From an uncultured Bacteroidia bacterium (lineage in GTDB: Bacteria; Bacteroidota; Bacteroidia; Bacteroidales; UBA932), in the NCBI GenBank assembly GCA_902801885.1, contig CADCJX010000013.1, forward strand, positions 1 to 63,460: a DNA stretch of 63,460 bases, given 5' to 3'. The position numbers and the translations under genes were made by a program. This document shows positions 45,405-53,604 of this stretch, one piece after another. The notes below the pieces were generated by a model. That model ran no database searches. It was not told where the DNA came from and was given only the letters and a program-made list of their open reading frames with translations. Position 1 is the stretch's first letter. The number at the start of each line of letters is the position of its first letter.

Positions 45405-45638
45405 ATGGATACAAAGAATTACAAGCGAACCTCCCGCGAGATGCCGGAGTATGTCAAAGCAAAATTGAGAGCCAACGATAACCTCCACAAACCGAAATCA
45501 CCGGAGACCAGGGCGAAAATATCAGCTGGCCAGAAACGGGCATGGGCAGCAATCCCTCCAAAGAATGGGAGGACAGTCGATGCTGGGGGGACTACTATAA
45601 AAGACATAATGTTGGAAAAACCTGAGCACAATGGATAA
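45405..45638 (+). CDS. Small NUMOD3-like DNA-binding protein
   Basis: 77 residues, rich in Lys and Arg. Residues ~28-50 (HKPKSPETRAKISAGQKRAW) resemble the NUMOD3 motif, a short helical DNA-binding module common in homing endonucleases and mobile elements. No nuclease domain is present. It is the first gene of element A. Its end overlaps the start of the DUF6291 gene by 8 bases, which suggests coupled translation. Binding to element DNA is an inference. Confidence 0.55.
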   Translation: MDTKNYKRTSREMPEYVKAKLRANDNLHKPKSPETRAKISAGQKRAWAAIPPKNGRTVDAGGTTIKDIMLEKPEHNG

Positions 45639-46437
45639 GAATAAGCAGAGTTTTGTTATGTACGCCTCGTTCTTGGAGGCGGCGGAAGGACTGGACGGTG
45701 AAGCCTTCAAGGAATGTATCCTCAAATTGAGAGATTACGCCCTATACGGGGAGGATGTCTCCTCCAAAGACCCAATTGTCAATATTATTCTGACGATGGC
45801 AAAGCCCAATATCAAGGCGGCGACGGTGCGCTATATTAATGCGGTTGATCATGGCAATGAAGGGAAAGATCATGGCTGAAAGGGCGGACGGCCGCGTAAA
45901 GGAGAGAGCCGGGAAGCCTACTTGGAGAGGAAAGCCCTCCGGATCGCTCAAAGATTGGCCGAAACCCCTCAAAAACCCCTTAATGAAGATGTAAATGAAG
46001 AAGAGAATGAAAAAAAGAATGATAATGCTGAAGTGATCCAGTCGCCTACGGCGATGGAACCCGCAAGGGGTTCCGGGAGCAGTATTAGTTTTTCTTCTCC
46101 TATTACCGTTGAGAGTATCTTCGAACCCATGCCTTCCAAGGATGATGCTCGTGTAATACTCGACGAACATGCAGGCATGTCAAACCGAGAACTCGAGGAC
46201 CGTTATGAGCAGGTTATTGACAAGATTGCCAAGGCGAGAGCCAACGACGACAGGCACAGACACGAGGCATTGCTGGCAACTGAGGCGGCATTGATATGCT
46301 ATCGCCATGACGGACTACCAACGTTAAAGGATGCGAAGGAGTGTGTTGTCCGTGACATCAACGCCGCAGTCCAACAGGTTCGGGAGAACAAGATCCAGCT
46401 ACGGGTTGAGGATGATGAGAACGACAGGCCGTTTTGA
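45631..46437 (+). pseudogene. DUF6291-like gene split by an in-frame TGA
   Basis: One frame of 269 codons is broken only by TGA at 45877-45879. Before it are 82 residues (FVMYASFLEAAEGLDGEAFK, then PIVNIILTMAKPNIKAATVRY) that fit DUF6291; after it the frame continues at once with KGGRPRKGESREAYLERKAL, the basic GGRP segment that follows the DUF6291 core in relatives. The C-terminal half has an acidic, low-complexity linker and a helical end. A GGA-to-TGA change in the Gly-rich junction explains the break. An ATG at 45922 could restart translation of the second half. DUF6291 proteins are common in phages and mobile elements and may act in replication initiation. Confidence 0.7.
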
Positions 46438-46485
46438 TACGTGCGGCCAATTAAGTCCCGGAAACGAGCCCAGAAAACAAAAGTG

Positions 46486-46526
46486 AAACGAGCACCAGAA
46501 GCCAAAATGCCAAGGTGCTCGTTTTC
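46486..46526 (+). terminator. Terminator of the NUMOD3-DUF6291 pair
   Basis: AAACGAGCACC (46486-46496) and GGTGCTCGTTT (46514-46524) form a perfect 11-base stem ending in a T run. Confidence 0.8.
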
Positions 46527-46613
46527 TGTTATTTGCGTGTTTCACTAATGTGATATGTGAAATAGATTCGTCTTTATGTGCCTATGTTTTTTATTTTAGT
46601 TTATGAGTATCGA

Positions 46614-46646
46614 TTTGTATAGTTTTTTTCAAGCAGGATATCTTCG
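46614..46646 (+). promoter_or_regulatory. Promoter of the TPR-HTH regulator
   Basis: TTTG (46614-46617), 21 bases, TATCTTCG (46639-46646), one base off the consensus. The start would be near 46653, 30 bases before the ATG. Confidence 0.5.
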
Positions 46647-46682
46647 CATGTTTTTTGAAGCAATAAGGCTTGATTTAATGCC

Positions 46683-47621
46683 ATGCGAAATTTCGAGAAT
46701 TACATATTCTGTATCATTCTGGCCTTATGTTTATGGTCATGCGGTTATACTAGCACCGTGCGTCCTATTCTTGATCGTGCGGAAATGTACATGGAGTCAC
46801 ATCCTGATAGTGCTTTTGTCGCCCTTGATTCTTTGGATAGAAGGCTTTTGGACACACCGGAACTTCGTGCCCGGCATGCATTACTCTATTCACAGGCCTT
46901 AGAAAGATGTGGATACGAGATTTACAACGATAGTATTATCCAAATCGCACTGGAGTACTATTCCTCCATAGGGGATAACGAGAATATCCTAAAAGCACGG
47001 GCCTGCTTGGATAGAATCAATGAAAACGCTAGTTTGCTAGCCGCATCAGATACACTCAAGATACAGAACGCCCGTATCATCGAGGAGCGTTACTTGGACA
47101 AAATAACGTTGGTGGAGAAGGACGAACGGATGCGGAACATTATCATCCTTTCCATTCTTGCCCTGGCTGCACTCGCGCTCATCATAAATCACATTGCCAA
47201 GAAACTCCGTTCGAAACCTGACGATAAGGCGATGGCCGTGATCCGTGAGCGGCTTTCCGTGCTGGACAAGATTATCGCTTCCCGCATCTCTTCTGATGAT
47301 AAACTCTACCGCAGCAGTGAGGAGGAACTGGACGTGATGATGGCTGACCGGGAAGAATTCCTGCGCTCCACCAAGATTCTCTTCGAGGAAAACCACCCTA
47401 AGTTCACGGCATATCTGGAGGACAAGGGGCTTACCGATTGGGAAATCGGCTACTGCTGCCTTTATACCCTTGGACTAAAGGGTAAGGACATCGGGGAGTA
47501 CATCCAGAAGAAGCGTCACTACATCATCAGCCACGAGATTCGCCAGAAGCTGGGCCTGGATGAGCATGATACCAACATCAGCATCTATCTCCGGGAGCTT
47601 CTTTTGCAGACGGAGCGCTGA
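46683..47621 (+). CDS. Membrane-spanning TPR-HTH transcription regulator
   Basis: 312 residues. A lipoprotein-like signal (IFCIILALCLWSC) starts the chain. Residues ~25-120 are helical and TPR-like (ERCGYEIYNDSIIQIALEYY). One membrane segment lies near 150-168 (NIIILSILALAALALII), and the C-terminal ~90 residues form a LuxR-like HTH (LTDWEIGYCCLYTLGLKGKD, IGEYIQKKRHYIISHEIRQK). This layout, with sensor outside and DNA-binding domain inside, is a one-component regulator type common in Bacteroidota. It is much shorter than usual (~500-600) because most TPR units are missing. It directly precedes the barrel protein gene that it may control. Confidence 0.8.
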   Translation: MRNFENYIFCIILALCLWSCGYTSTVRPILDRAEMYMESHPDSAFVALDSLDRRLLDTPELRARHALLYSQALERCGYEIYNDSIIQIALEYYSSIGDNENILKARACLDRINENASLLAASDTLKIQNARIIEERYLDKITLVEKDERMRNIIILSILALAALALIINHIAKKLRSKPDDKAMAVIRERLSVLDKIIASRISSDDKLYRSSEEELDVMMADREEFLRSTKILFEENHPKFTAYLEDKGLTDWEIGYCCLYTLGLKGKDIGEYIQKKRHYIISHEIRQKLGLDEHDTNISIYLRELLLQTER

Positions 47622-47735
47622 TGTAAAACTTTTGGAAATCTTACGGGATATAAATCTTTCTACCAACATTGAATATCAGCCCATTACAGGCTGATATTTT
47701 TACATCTTACCAAGGTGTGTAAAACTTTTTCCGGG

Positions 47736-47743
47736 TAATTTTG
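47736..47743 (+). promoter_or_regulatory. -7 element before the TonB-receptor-like gene
   Basis: TAATTTTG is an exact -7 match 25 bases before the ATG. The flanking TGTAAAACTTTT (47718-47729) also occurs at 47622-47633, after the regulator stop, so the two copies may bind a regulator. Confidence 0.5.
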
Positions 47744-47768
47744 TCTTCGACAAAACTTAAAAAACGAA

Positions 47769-49961
47769 ATGAACGCGAAGACAGTTATTCTTACCGCAGC
47801 CACACTGTTTGCCGGCCTTGACGCCATGGCGCAAGACCCGGTGACAGAGCAGCCAGATACCATAGGAAAAGTGGAGCAACTCAAAGAAGCGGCCGTCATA
47901 GCCCGCCGTGAATTGATTACGGCCGATGCCGACAAGCTTACCTATAATGTGGAAGCCGACCCGCTTGCGGCTGGGAGCAATCTCATCGACATTCTCAGGA
48001 ATGTGCCGATGCTAAGCATCAATGGTGACGAGGAGGTGCTACTGAACGGCAGCAAGGATTACAAGGTACTTGTGAATGGACGACCTACCGGTATGCTGGC
48101 AAGGAACTTCAATCAACTCATCAAGTCCATTCCTGCTTCGACCATCAAAGAGATCCAAGTCATAACCAATCCGCCTGTTAAATACGACGCAGAGGGTATC
48201 GGTGGTATCATCAATATCGTGATGGCCAAGCGCATTAAATCCGGTTATAGTGGTTCGTTAGGGGCTAATGGCAACACTATTGGTACTCTTGGTAGCAGCG
48301 GATACATTAGCGCCCGGCTCGGAAAGCTGACACTCAGTGCTAATGCGAATATCAGCGGCACCTGTTTTCCTCCTCCTAAAGCGCACGGTATTACTGACAT
48401 TGAGAACTATACGAGCGAAACCAATCATTTTCAACGGTTAGATTTCGACAATATTCAGACATTTTCCTTGAAAGCATACTCCTTGGAAGCAAGTTACGAA
48501 CCGGACTCATTGAACCTTATTACACTCTCAGGATGGGCCAATCGTCAGAAAATGGGAGGTGAATTCAACATAACAGAGACTTTCTGGAATACTAGCCGTG
48601 AGAAAAGCCTTGAGATGAAGGAGCCCACTGTTCGTGAAGACTTGTACAACACCTTTTCAGGAGAGCTAGCATACCAGCGATCTTTCAGAAACGACGGAGG
48701 TATTTTGACTTTTAGTTATTCTATTGACGGGAATCCAAACAGCACTGATAATAACGTCATAGTAGTACCAGTGTTGAATTATCCTGACTATCACCGACAT
48801 TCTTTCAATACTGAACACACTCTCCAGCAGATTGGACAGATTGACTATTTCGCAACCCTGCATAAAAAACACCTGGTTGAGACCGGAGGTAAATACACAC
48901 TCCGCAGCCATGTAGCGGAGTCCCAAGATGAATTATGGGATTATTCTAAGAATGAGTGGTACATCGACGATTCCAATGTCAATGACCTTGACTACAAACA
49001 ACATATTTTCGCCGCCTACGCCAGCTACGGCTTCAAGTTCAGCGAAATCACATTGAAAGCCGGCACCCGTCTGGAATACACTTTGAACCGAGGGCTTTCC
49101 AAAAGCGCATCCGGGAATATCACTTTCGATAACAACAACTTCAACATCGTCCCATATTTTAATGCTGCGTGGCAAATAACTTCCCAAAAATCGCTCTCGA
49201 TATCATATACACGTAGACTTGGACGCCCTAATGTCAGTTATCTGAACCCTTATATTAGAGAGGAATCACCCTTCAGCAGGATGCATGGTAATCCAGACTT
49301 GAGAACCGTCGTTTCTGACGCTCTCACGCTCACTTTCCGAACCAGAGGCGACAAATGGGACTTGACGGCACGCACCTACGGCAGTCTCACAGGAAACAAG
49401 ATTGAATACCTGTCAGTTGTCACCCCCGATGGAGTCAAAGAATCTACATATGAAAACGCCGTCCATTTCAATCACGTCGATGCCATGGTTAATTTCAACT
49501 GGAATCCGACGAACAAAATCAGTATTCAGACTTCTGGTCAGGCCGGGTATGATTACTATTATGCTCCTGTACTTAATCAGAGGAACAATGGATTCAACTG
49601 GGCAATCAACGCCAGTGGAAATCTCACATTGTGGAGGAGTGCAATGTTCTTTGCTGCTGCTAATGCATCCGGCGGTGAAATCACTCTGCAACGCACTTAC
49701 CATGGCGCAGATTACAATTACTCCCTAGGTCTCAGACAGGGCTTACTTCAAAATCGTCTTATTCTTTCGCTGACTGCTATCATGCCATTCCAAAGTCGCT
49801 ACTGCGGGCCTGTCCGCGACACATACACAGATACGTATTACCAGCACAATGAATCCTGGTATCCACCACGACAACTCATTCTTAGCCTGACATGGCGCTT
49901 CGGTAAAACCAACATAAACATCAAACACGCCAAAAAGACAGAAGTGAGTGATAAGTTGTAA
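47769..49961 (+). CDS. TonB-dependent-receptor-like outer-membrane protein
   Basis: 730 residues with a signal peptide (MNAKTVILTAATLFAGLDAMA). A plug-like domain follows at ~45-150: KLTYNVEADPLAAGSNLIDI, LRNVPMLSINGDEEVLLNGS, IKEIQVITNPPVKYDAEGIG, GIINIVMAK. The rest is a beta-barrel of the OMP_b-brl_3 type (ISYTRRLGRPNVSYLNPYI). The N-terminal carboxypeptidase-regulatory-like domain usual in this family is missing, as is an evident TonB box. It is paired with the membrane regulator upstream. Relatives occur in mobile elements of gut Bacteroidales; the ligand is unknown. Confidence 0.85.
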   Translation: MNAKTVILTAATLFAGLDAMAQDPVTEQPDTIGKVEQLKEAAVIARRELITADADKLTYNVEADPLAAGSNLIDILRNVPMLSINGDEEVLLNGSKDYKVLVNGRPTGMLARNFNQLIKSIPASTIKEIQVITNPPVKYDAEGIGGIINIVMAKRIKSGYSGSLGANGNTIGTLGSSGYISARLGKLTLSANANISGTCFPPPKAHGITDIENYTSETNHFQRLDFDNIQTFSLKAYSLEASYEPDSLNLITLSGWANRQKMGGEFNITETFWNTSREKSLEMKEPTVREDLYNTFSGELAYQRSFRNDGGILTFSYSIDGNPNSTDNNVIVVPVLNYPDYHRHSFNTEHTLQQIGQIDYFATLHKKHLVETGGKYTLRSHVAESQDELWDYSKNEWYIDDSNVNDLDYKQHIFAAYASYGFKFSEITLKAGTRLEYTLNRGLSKSASGNITFDNNNFNIVPYFNAAWQITSQKSLSISYTRRLGRPNVSYLNPYIREESPFSRMHGNPDLRTVVSDALTLTFRTRGDKWDLTARTYGSLTGNKIEYLSVVTPDGVKESTYENAVHFNHVDAMVNFNWNPTNKISIQTSGQAGYDYYYAPVLNQRNNGFNWAINASGNLTLWRSAMFFAAANASGGEITLQRTYHGADYNYSLGLRQGLLQNRLILSLTAIMPFQSRYCGPVRDTYTDTYYQHNESWYPPRQLILSLTWRFGKTNINIKHAKKTEVSDKL

Positions 49962-49966
49962 GGTAT

Positions 49967-50557
49967 TCAGAATTGCAGGCTATCATATACCTCCCCCAAC
50001 TCCTCCTGCCGGAGTCCCAGGTAACGGCGGGTGACCAGCGAGCTGGCGTGGTTGAATATTTCCGAGAGCTTGATGATCGCCATTTCTGCGTCAGACCCAG
50101 CCATGTCCACGACACGGCGGCCGAAAGTCTTGCGAAGGGAGTGCGTGCTGATATTTCGCACCTTGACTTGGTAAACAATCTTGATTTTTTTAAGATGGCG
50201 ATTCACCATCTGCGAGGTTAATACTGTTTCGTATTTGCTGAGGAAGCATGGCTTTGTAAGATCCGGCCTCCCAAGAGCCTGCCAACAGTCGAGGATGTGC
50301 CGTTGGAATCCCTTATTGACTTTAATCTCCCTACGTTTCCCAGTCTTCTTCTCGTTGATAGCGAAGGACCCGGTGTCGGAGAGCACCTGCTCCCAACGGA
50401 GTATCCTTAAATCGGAGAACCTCAACCCAAAGAAGCAGCCACAGCCAATAAGGAGGGACATCCGATAGTCCCCGTCCCGGTACAGCCGACGGACGAGGTT
50501 CATCGCCTCGTCCCATTCAATGTAATCGGCTGTCGTGTATTGATTTCTCAGTGCCAT
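49967..50557 (-). CDS. Stand-alone tyrosine recombinase catalytic domain
   Basis: 196 residues from the ATG at 50557 (MALRNQYTTADYIEW). The catalytic set is complete: Arg in CFFGLRFSDLRILRW, a Lys in INEKKTGKRREI, HxxR in STHSLRKTFG, His in IFNHASSLV and the nucleophile Tyr in TRRYLGL. There is no N-terminal core-binding or arm-binding domain. Such short recombinases either need a partner for DNA contact or act on simple inversion sites. It is the second gene of a leftward pair with the WYL_2 protein, 10 bases apart, and lies inside element A away from its ends, so it may not be the element's integrase. Confidence 0.85.
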   Translation of the reverse strand: MALRNQYTTADYIEWDEAMNLVRRLYRDGDYRMSLLIGCGCFFGLRFSDLRILRWEQVLSDTGSFAINEKKTGKRREIKVNKGFQRHILDCWQALGRPDLTKPCFLSKYETVLTSQMVNRHLKKIKIVYQVKVRNISTHSLRKTFGRRVVDMAGSDAEMAIIKLSEIFNHASSLVTRRYLGLRQEELGEVYDSLQF

Positions 50558-50567
50558 AGCGTTGAGG

Positions 50568-50909
50568 TTAGGATAAAACATCAATGATGTTGGCCCAGCG
50601 GAAAGAACGGAAAGCCCCACGCTCGATGTCAAAGTAGCAGGAGCATCCCCAATTCTCGGGAGACTGCCCCCGTCCGTTGATGTGCTTCCCACAGAGGGAG
50701 GCGTTGAGGGTACCGAACGCTTCCCGGACGGTGCCGTCCTTCTTGACGTACAGGAAATGGCAGGTGCCGGAGCGCATCTGACGCTTGGCTTCTTCTATGA
50801 GAAGTGACTTGGCGATCCCGACATAGGCGGAACCTTTATTGACGGTGACGGATGCGATATGACGGGCAACGAGGGGGTTGTTGGTAGTGGCAGTAATTAC
50901 GGTTTCCAT
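50568..50909 (-). CDS. WYL_2 (DUF2693-like) SH3-barrel protein
   Basis: 113 residues. The C-terminal half (GTCHFLYVKKDGTVREAFGT, NWGCSCYFDIERGAFRSFRW) matches the small WYL_2/DUF2693 domain, an Sm-like or SH3-like barrel found in Bacteroidota mobile elements. WYL domains bind nucleic acid or nucleotide ligands; the function here is unknown. It is transcribed with the stand-alone tyrosine recombinase from a strong promoter that faces the HTH gene, so it might steer that recombinase. That last point is inference. Confidence 0.65.
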   Translation of the reverse strand: METVITATTNNPLVARHIASVTVNKGSAYVGIAKSLLIEEAKRQMRSGTCHFLYVKKDGTVREAFGTLNASLCGKHINGRGQSPENWGCSCYFDIERGAFRSFRWANIIDVLS

Positions 50910-50952
50910 TGATTTACTATTTTTATTGGTTGTTTATCACTTATTTCTAACA

Positions 50953-50983
50953 CAAAGATAGTTACAAAATACTAATTATCAAA
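50953..50983 (-). promoter_or_regulatory. Promoter of the WYL_2-recombinase pair
   Basis: On the minus strand TTTG (50983-50980), 19 bases, TATCTTTG (50960-50953): a perfect match. The leader would be about 37 bases. Confidence 0.7.
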
Positions 50984-51015
50984 ATATTTTGCGTAGTTTT
51001 TTACTTATTTTTATC

Positions 51016-51042
51016 TAATTATTGGTTTTTTTATACCAATTA
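51016..51042. promoter_or_regulatory. Possible operator in the divergent WYL_2/HTH region
   Basis: TAATTATTGGT and ACCAATTA form an imperfect inverted repeat around TTTTTTAT. It lies 31 bases before the HTH gene start, where an autoregulatory site would be expected. Confidence 0.35.
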
Positions 51043-51072
51043 AGTATTTTTACAGCCATAAAACTCGGTAAT

Positions 51073-51633
51073 ATGGAACTAAAAGTTGAGGAAATTCTCA
51101 AGAATAAGGGTATGAGGATGGCAGAGTTGGCTGCTAAACTCAACGTTGATCAATCAAACCTGACTAAAAGTTTGGAGGGGAACCCAAAGCTGTCAAGATT
51201 GAAGGAGGTCGCCTCGGCGCTTGATGTATCTGTCCGGGACCTCTTTCCTGAAGAGGCTCCCAGTCTTGCAGCGGGCGTACTTACAATGGGGAGCCGACAT
51301 TTCGCCCTCGTCCCGGTCGATGTCCCTGAGAACCCTCATTTTTTGAATTCTACGCAGTTCTTCCGCTCCGTTGAGGCATTTATTCTGCGGTGCCTGGAAA
51401 CGCGCGGTAGTATCTCATTTTGCGGCATGTATGAGGGGAAATACCCTTTCGGCTTAATATATGATGGAGAAAGCCGGAAGCTATTCCTATCTTTCAATCC
51501 AGGAGAGGAGGGTTTTCATACTTGGGTTTATCATCCTTACGCAGAGACTTACAAGAGTGGCACCACTTCTAACGATGAGGTAGCCAACTACATCGCAAGG
51601 TATGTAATGAACGATATTCAAGAGAGGGTCTAA
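51073..51633 (+). CDS. HTH (Xre/Cro type) transcriptional regulator
   Basis: 186 residues from the ATG at 51073 (MELKVEEILKNKGMRM). Residues ~1-65 form a Cro/CI-type HTH (MRMAELAAKLNVDQSNLTKS, LKEVASALDVSVRDLFPEE). The C-terminal ~110 residues are a separate alpha/beta domain that I do not recognise. It is divergent from the WYL_2-recombinase pair and upstream of the serine recombinase, so it probably governs recombination functions of element A. Regulators of this layout occur across Bacteroidota mobile elements. Confidence 0.85.
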   Translation: MELKVEEILKNKGMRMAELAAKLNVDQSNLTKSLEGNPKLSRLKEVASALDVSVRDLFPEEAPSLAAGVLTMGSRHFALVPVDVPENPHFLNSTQFFRSVEAFILRCLETRGSISFCGMYEGKYPFGLIYDGESRKLFLSFNPGEEGFHTWVYHPYAETYKSGTTSNDEVANYIARYVMNDIQERV

Positions 51634-51718
51634 CCCCAAAAGATTAAAAACGCATTTGTATATTTGGTTATGTCTTCGGGCAATAATGCCCCTGCGGGGG
51701 AGAAATCAAATAATATAA

Positions 51719-51874
51719 ATGACGACATCTCATGATTATGATGTTTATTTTGATGAAATTGGGATTACTGACGAGGAAGGAAGAAACGTTGTCCTCGGGT
51801 TTATCCGGGAACTGTTTGCGATCGCAATAGACAGTTTGAATAATGAGGTTGAGATGGTGGAGACCTGGGCATGA
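51719..51874 (+). CDS. Small acidic protein coupled to the serine recombinase
   Basis: 51 residues, ATG at 51719, TGA at 51872-51874. It begins MTTSHDYDVYFDEIG and ends NEVEMVETWA, with an amphipathic helix in between. The stop overlaps the recombinase start as ATGA, a sign of coupled translation. The coding-like composition and the overlap support a real gene. It could be a partner such as a directionality factor, but that is only a guess from position. Confidence 0.55.
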   Translation: MTTSHDYDVYFDEIGITDEEGRNVVLGFIRELFAIAIDSLNNEVEMVETWA

Positions 51875-53409
51875 TAAAGTATAGTGAAATCCGAGAAGGA
51901 AGGAATTGCGTCATCTGGACGCGCGTTTCCACCAAATATCAGGAGGAGAACGGCGGAAGCCTCCAAACACAGAGGGAAATCTGTGAAGAATATGCCGACC
52001 GAAATGGCTACATAGTACTGAACCGTTTCGGAGGCAAGCATGAAAGTGCCAAAACACCAGGAACCATGATACAGGAGATGGTGAGGTACGTAAAGCGGGA
52101 CAAATCCGTTAGTACAATCCTTGTGTCAGAGTTTGACCGTTTCTCCCGCGCTGCATGGCAGGCGATAAAAATACTCCATGAAATGCGCGAGTTGGGTATC
52201 GTGGTCATTGCTACCAAATATGGTTTGGACACACGTACCAAGGAAGGCATGATGATGGCGCAGAGCACCCTTAGTTTTGCCGAACTGGATAACCAAAACC
52301 GTACAGATAAATTTGTCTCCGGCAAGGTACAGTGCATTCGGAGCGGTGCTTGGGTATTGAAAGTCCCCCTTGGATACTACAAAACCGGAAAGAGCCGGGA
52401 AACGCACTGCTTCCTCGATGATAAGGGGAAGTTGATAGCCAAGGCTTTCCGGTGGAAACTCCAAGGACTACCCAGCGTGGAAATCGTTGAGAAGTTGAGG
52501 GCTCGGGGCTTCCTGATTTCCGACAAGCGCCTCCACTGGGTCTTAACCAATCCATTTTATGCTGGAAAGATACGTCATGTTGCAACAGGCGGAGAACTGA
52601 TAGACGGGCAAATCGAGCCCGCCGTCTCATACGTTGACTTCCTTCGAGTTCAAGATATTCTTTCAGGCCGTACCGGGAAATATGTCCAGGCCAAACGGAA
52701 GCCGGAACTTCCGCTCACAAAATATATCTTCTGTGCGCTGGACGGAAACGCTTTCACTTCCTATACCAAACGCAAGACAGCTGGGGGCTTAATTCGGGAA
52801 TATGGATATTATAAGTGCAATCATGCCGGGTGTGGAACCAACGTCCCGGCAAAGCGTATACACGAGCGTTTTGAGCGATTGTTGGAGGCATACAACCTCA
52901 ACCCTGATGTTCTCTCACAGTTCGGTAGTCTTGTCCGGGAGACCATGCAAGAATACACAGAGCAGGCAGCACAGGAACGGACAACTATTAAGAAGCATCT
53001 GACAGAAACGGACAACGCGATCGAGAAATTGAAGGTGCGTATGGCCCTCGGGGAAATACCTGGTGACGTGTACGAGGCAGGCATGAGGGAATTGCAGTAT
53101 CGGAAGGACACTTATACGATTGAATTGCAGGGTTGGAACGAGAAATTATCGAACTGCACGAATAGAATAGCCCAAGTAATCGCAACTGCCTCAAACATAA
53201 GTGGTTTATGGAAGCAAGGGAGCCTTGAAATCAAGAGAAGAATTCAAAAACTTGTGTTTCCGGAGGGTTTGTTGTGGGACAAGCGAATTTGCGATTATCG
53301 AACTGAAAAAGTGCATGGATTTTTCGAGATAATGAGCCGATTTTCAGCCACTTATAAAAACGAAAAAGAGACAAGCCCTTGCGAACTTGTCCCCTTGTGC
53401 GGTAGGTGA
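51871..53409 (+). CDS. Large serine recombinase (integrase)
   Basis: 512 residues. The N-terminal resolvase domain (~12-155) has the catalytic Ser in WTRVSTKYQEENGGSLQTQR and the Arg-rich SEFDRFSRAAWQA. A recombinase domain follows (VPLGYYKTGKS, WVLTNPFYAGKIRH), then a zinc-ribbon region with fewer Cys than usual (YIFCALDGNAF, YYKCNHAGCGTNVP) and a coiled coil at ~370-450. Enzymes of this size integrate and excise elements between short att sites without host factors. The gene lies at the right end of element A, and its last codons run into the right att candidate, as is normal for these systems. Confidence 0.92.
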   Translation: MIKYSEIREGRNCVIWTRVSTKYQEENGGSLQTQREICEEYADRNGYIVLNRFGGKHESAKTPGTMIQEMVRYVKRDKSVSTILVSEFDRFSRAAWQAIKILHEMRELGIVVIATKYGLDTRTKEGMMMAQSTLSFAELDNQNRTDKFVSGKVQCIRSGAWVLKVPLGYYKTGKSRETHCFLDDKGKLIAKAFRWKLQGLPSVEIVEKLRARGFLISDKRLHWVLTNPFYAGKIRHVATGGELIDGQIEPAVSYVDFLRVQDILSGRTGKYVQAKRKPELPLTKYIFCALDGNAFTSYTKRKTAGGLIREYGYYKCNHAGCGTNVPAKRIHERFERLLEAYNLNPDVLSQFGSLVRETMQEYTEQAAQERTTIKKHLTETDNAIEKLKVRMALGEIPGDVYEAGMRELQYRKDTYTIELQGWNEKLSNCTNRIAQVIATASNISGLWKQGSLEIKRRIQKLVFPEGLLWDKRICDYRTEKVHGFFEIMSRFSATYKNEKETSPCELVPLCGR

Positions 53410-53424
53410 GAGTCGAACTCTTGA
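53397..53424. other. Right attachment-site candidate of element A (tRNA 3'-end-like)
   Basis: TGCGGTAGGTGAGAGTCGAA and CTCTT mirror the left site at 45013-45047. On the minus strand it is followed by a hairpin with a T run (GACAAG/CTTGTC, then CTCTTTTTCG, at 53365-53395), the same order as at the left site. It overlaps the last codons of the serine recombinase and also borders element B. Confidence 0.45.
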
Positions 53425-53549
53425 ATAATGCGCCTTCAATAGAATTCATTATTCTTATTGTAACTTATTGATATGATGCAATTTGAAAGCACACCTTTAC
53501 TGACGAGGTCAGTCAATTCAAATCAAGAAAAAGCAAAATAAATCAGTTA

Positions 53550-53590
53550 AGTCGCCAAAAAGTCGCCAAAAATTACTAACTTTGGCGAGT
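53550..53590. repeat. Tandem 11-base repeats before the integrase (arm-site-like)
   Basis: AGTCGCCAAAA occurs twice in tandem (53550-53560, 53561-53571), and an inverted partial copy TTTGGCGAGT lies at 53581-53590, on the promoter. The arrangement fits binding sites for the tyrosine integrase or its regulator. Confidence 0.55.
53577..53584 (+). promoter_or_regulatory. -7 element of the integrase promoter
   Basis: TAACTTTG is an exact -7 match 20 bases before the ATG. It overlaps the inverted copy of the 11-base repeat, so binding there could repress the gene. Confidence 0.5.
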
Positions 53591-53604
53591 GATATTGATG
53601 GATT

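Noticed and set aside
53397-53470. A tRNA gene on the minus strand beside the serine recombinase
   Set aside because: Only a TTCGA loop-like and acceptor-like 3' part can be seen; the T stem pairs over just three bases and no D or anticodon arm can be drawn. It is listed as an att candidate only.
53550-53590. A CRISPR array
   Set aside because: Only two 11-base units in direct contact, without spacers; far better explained as protein-binding sites.
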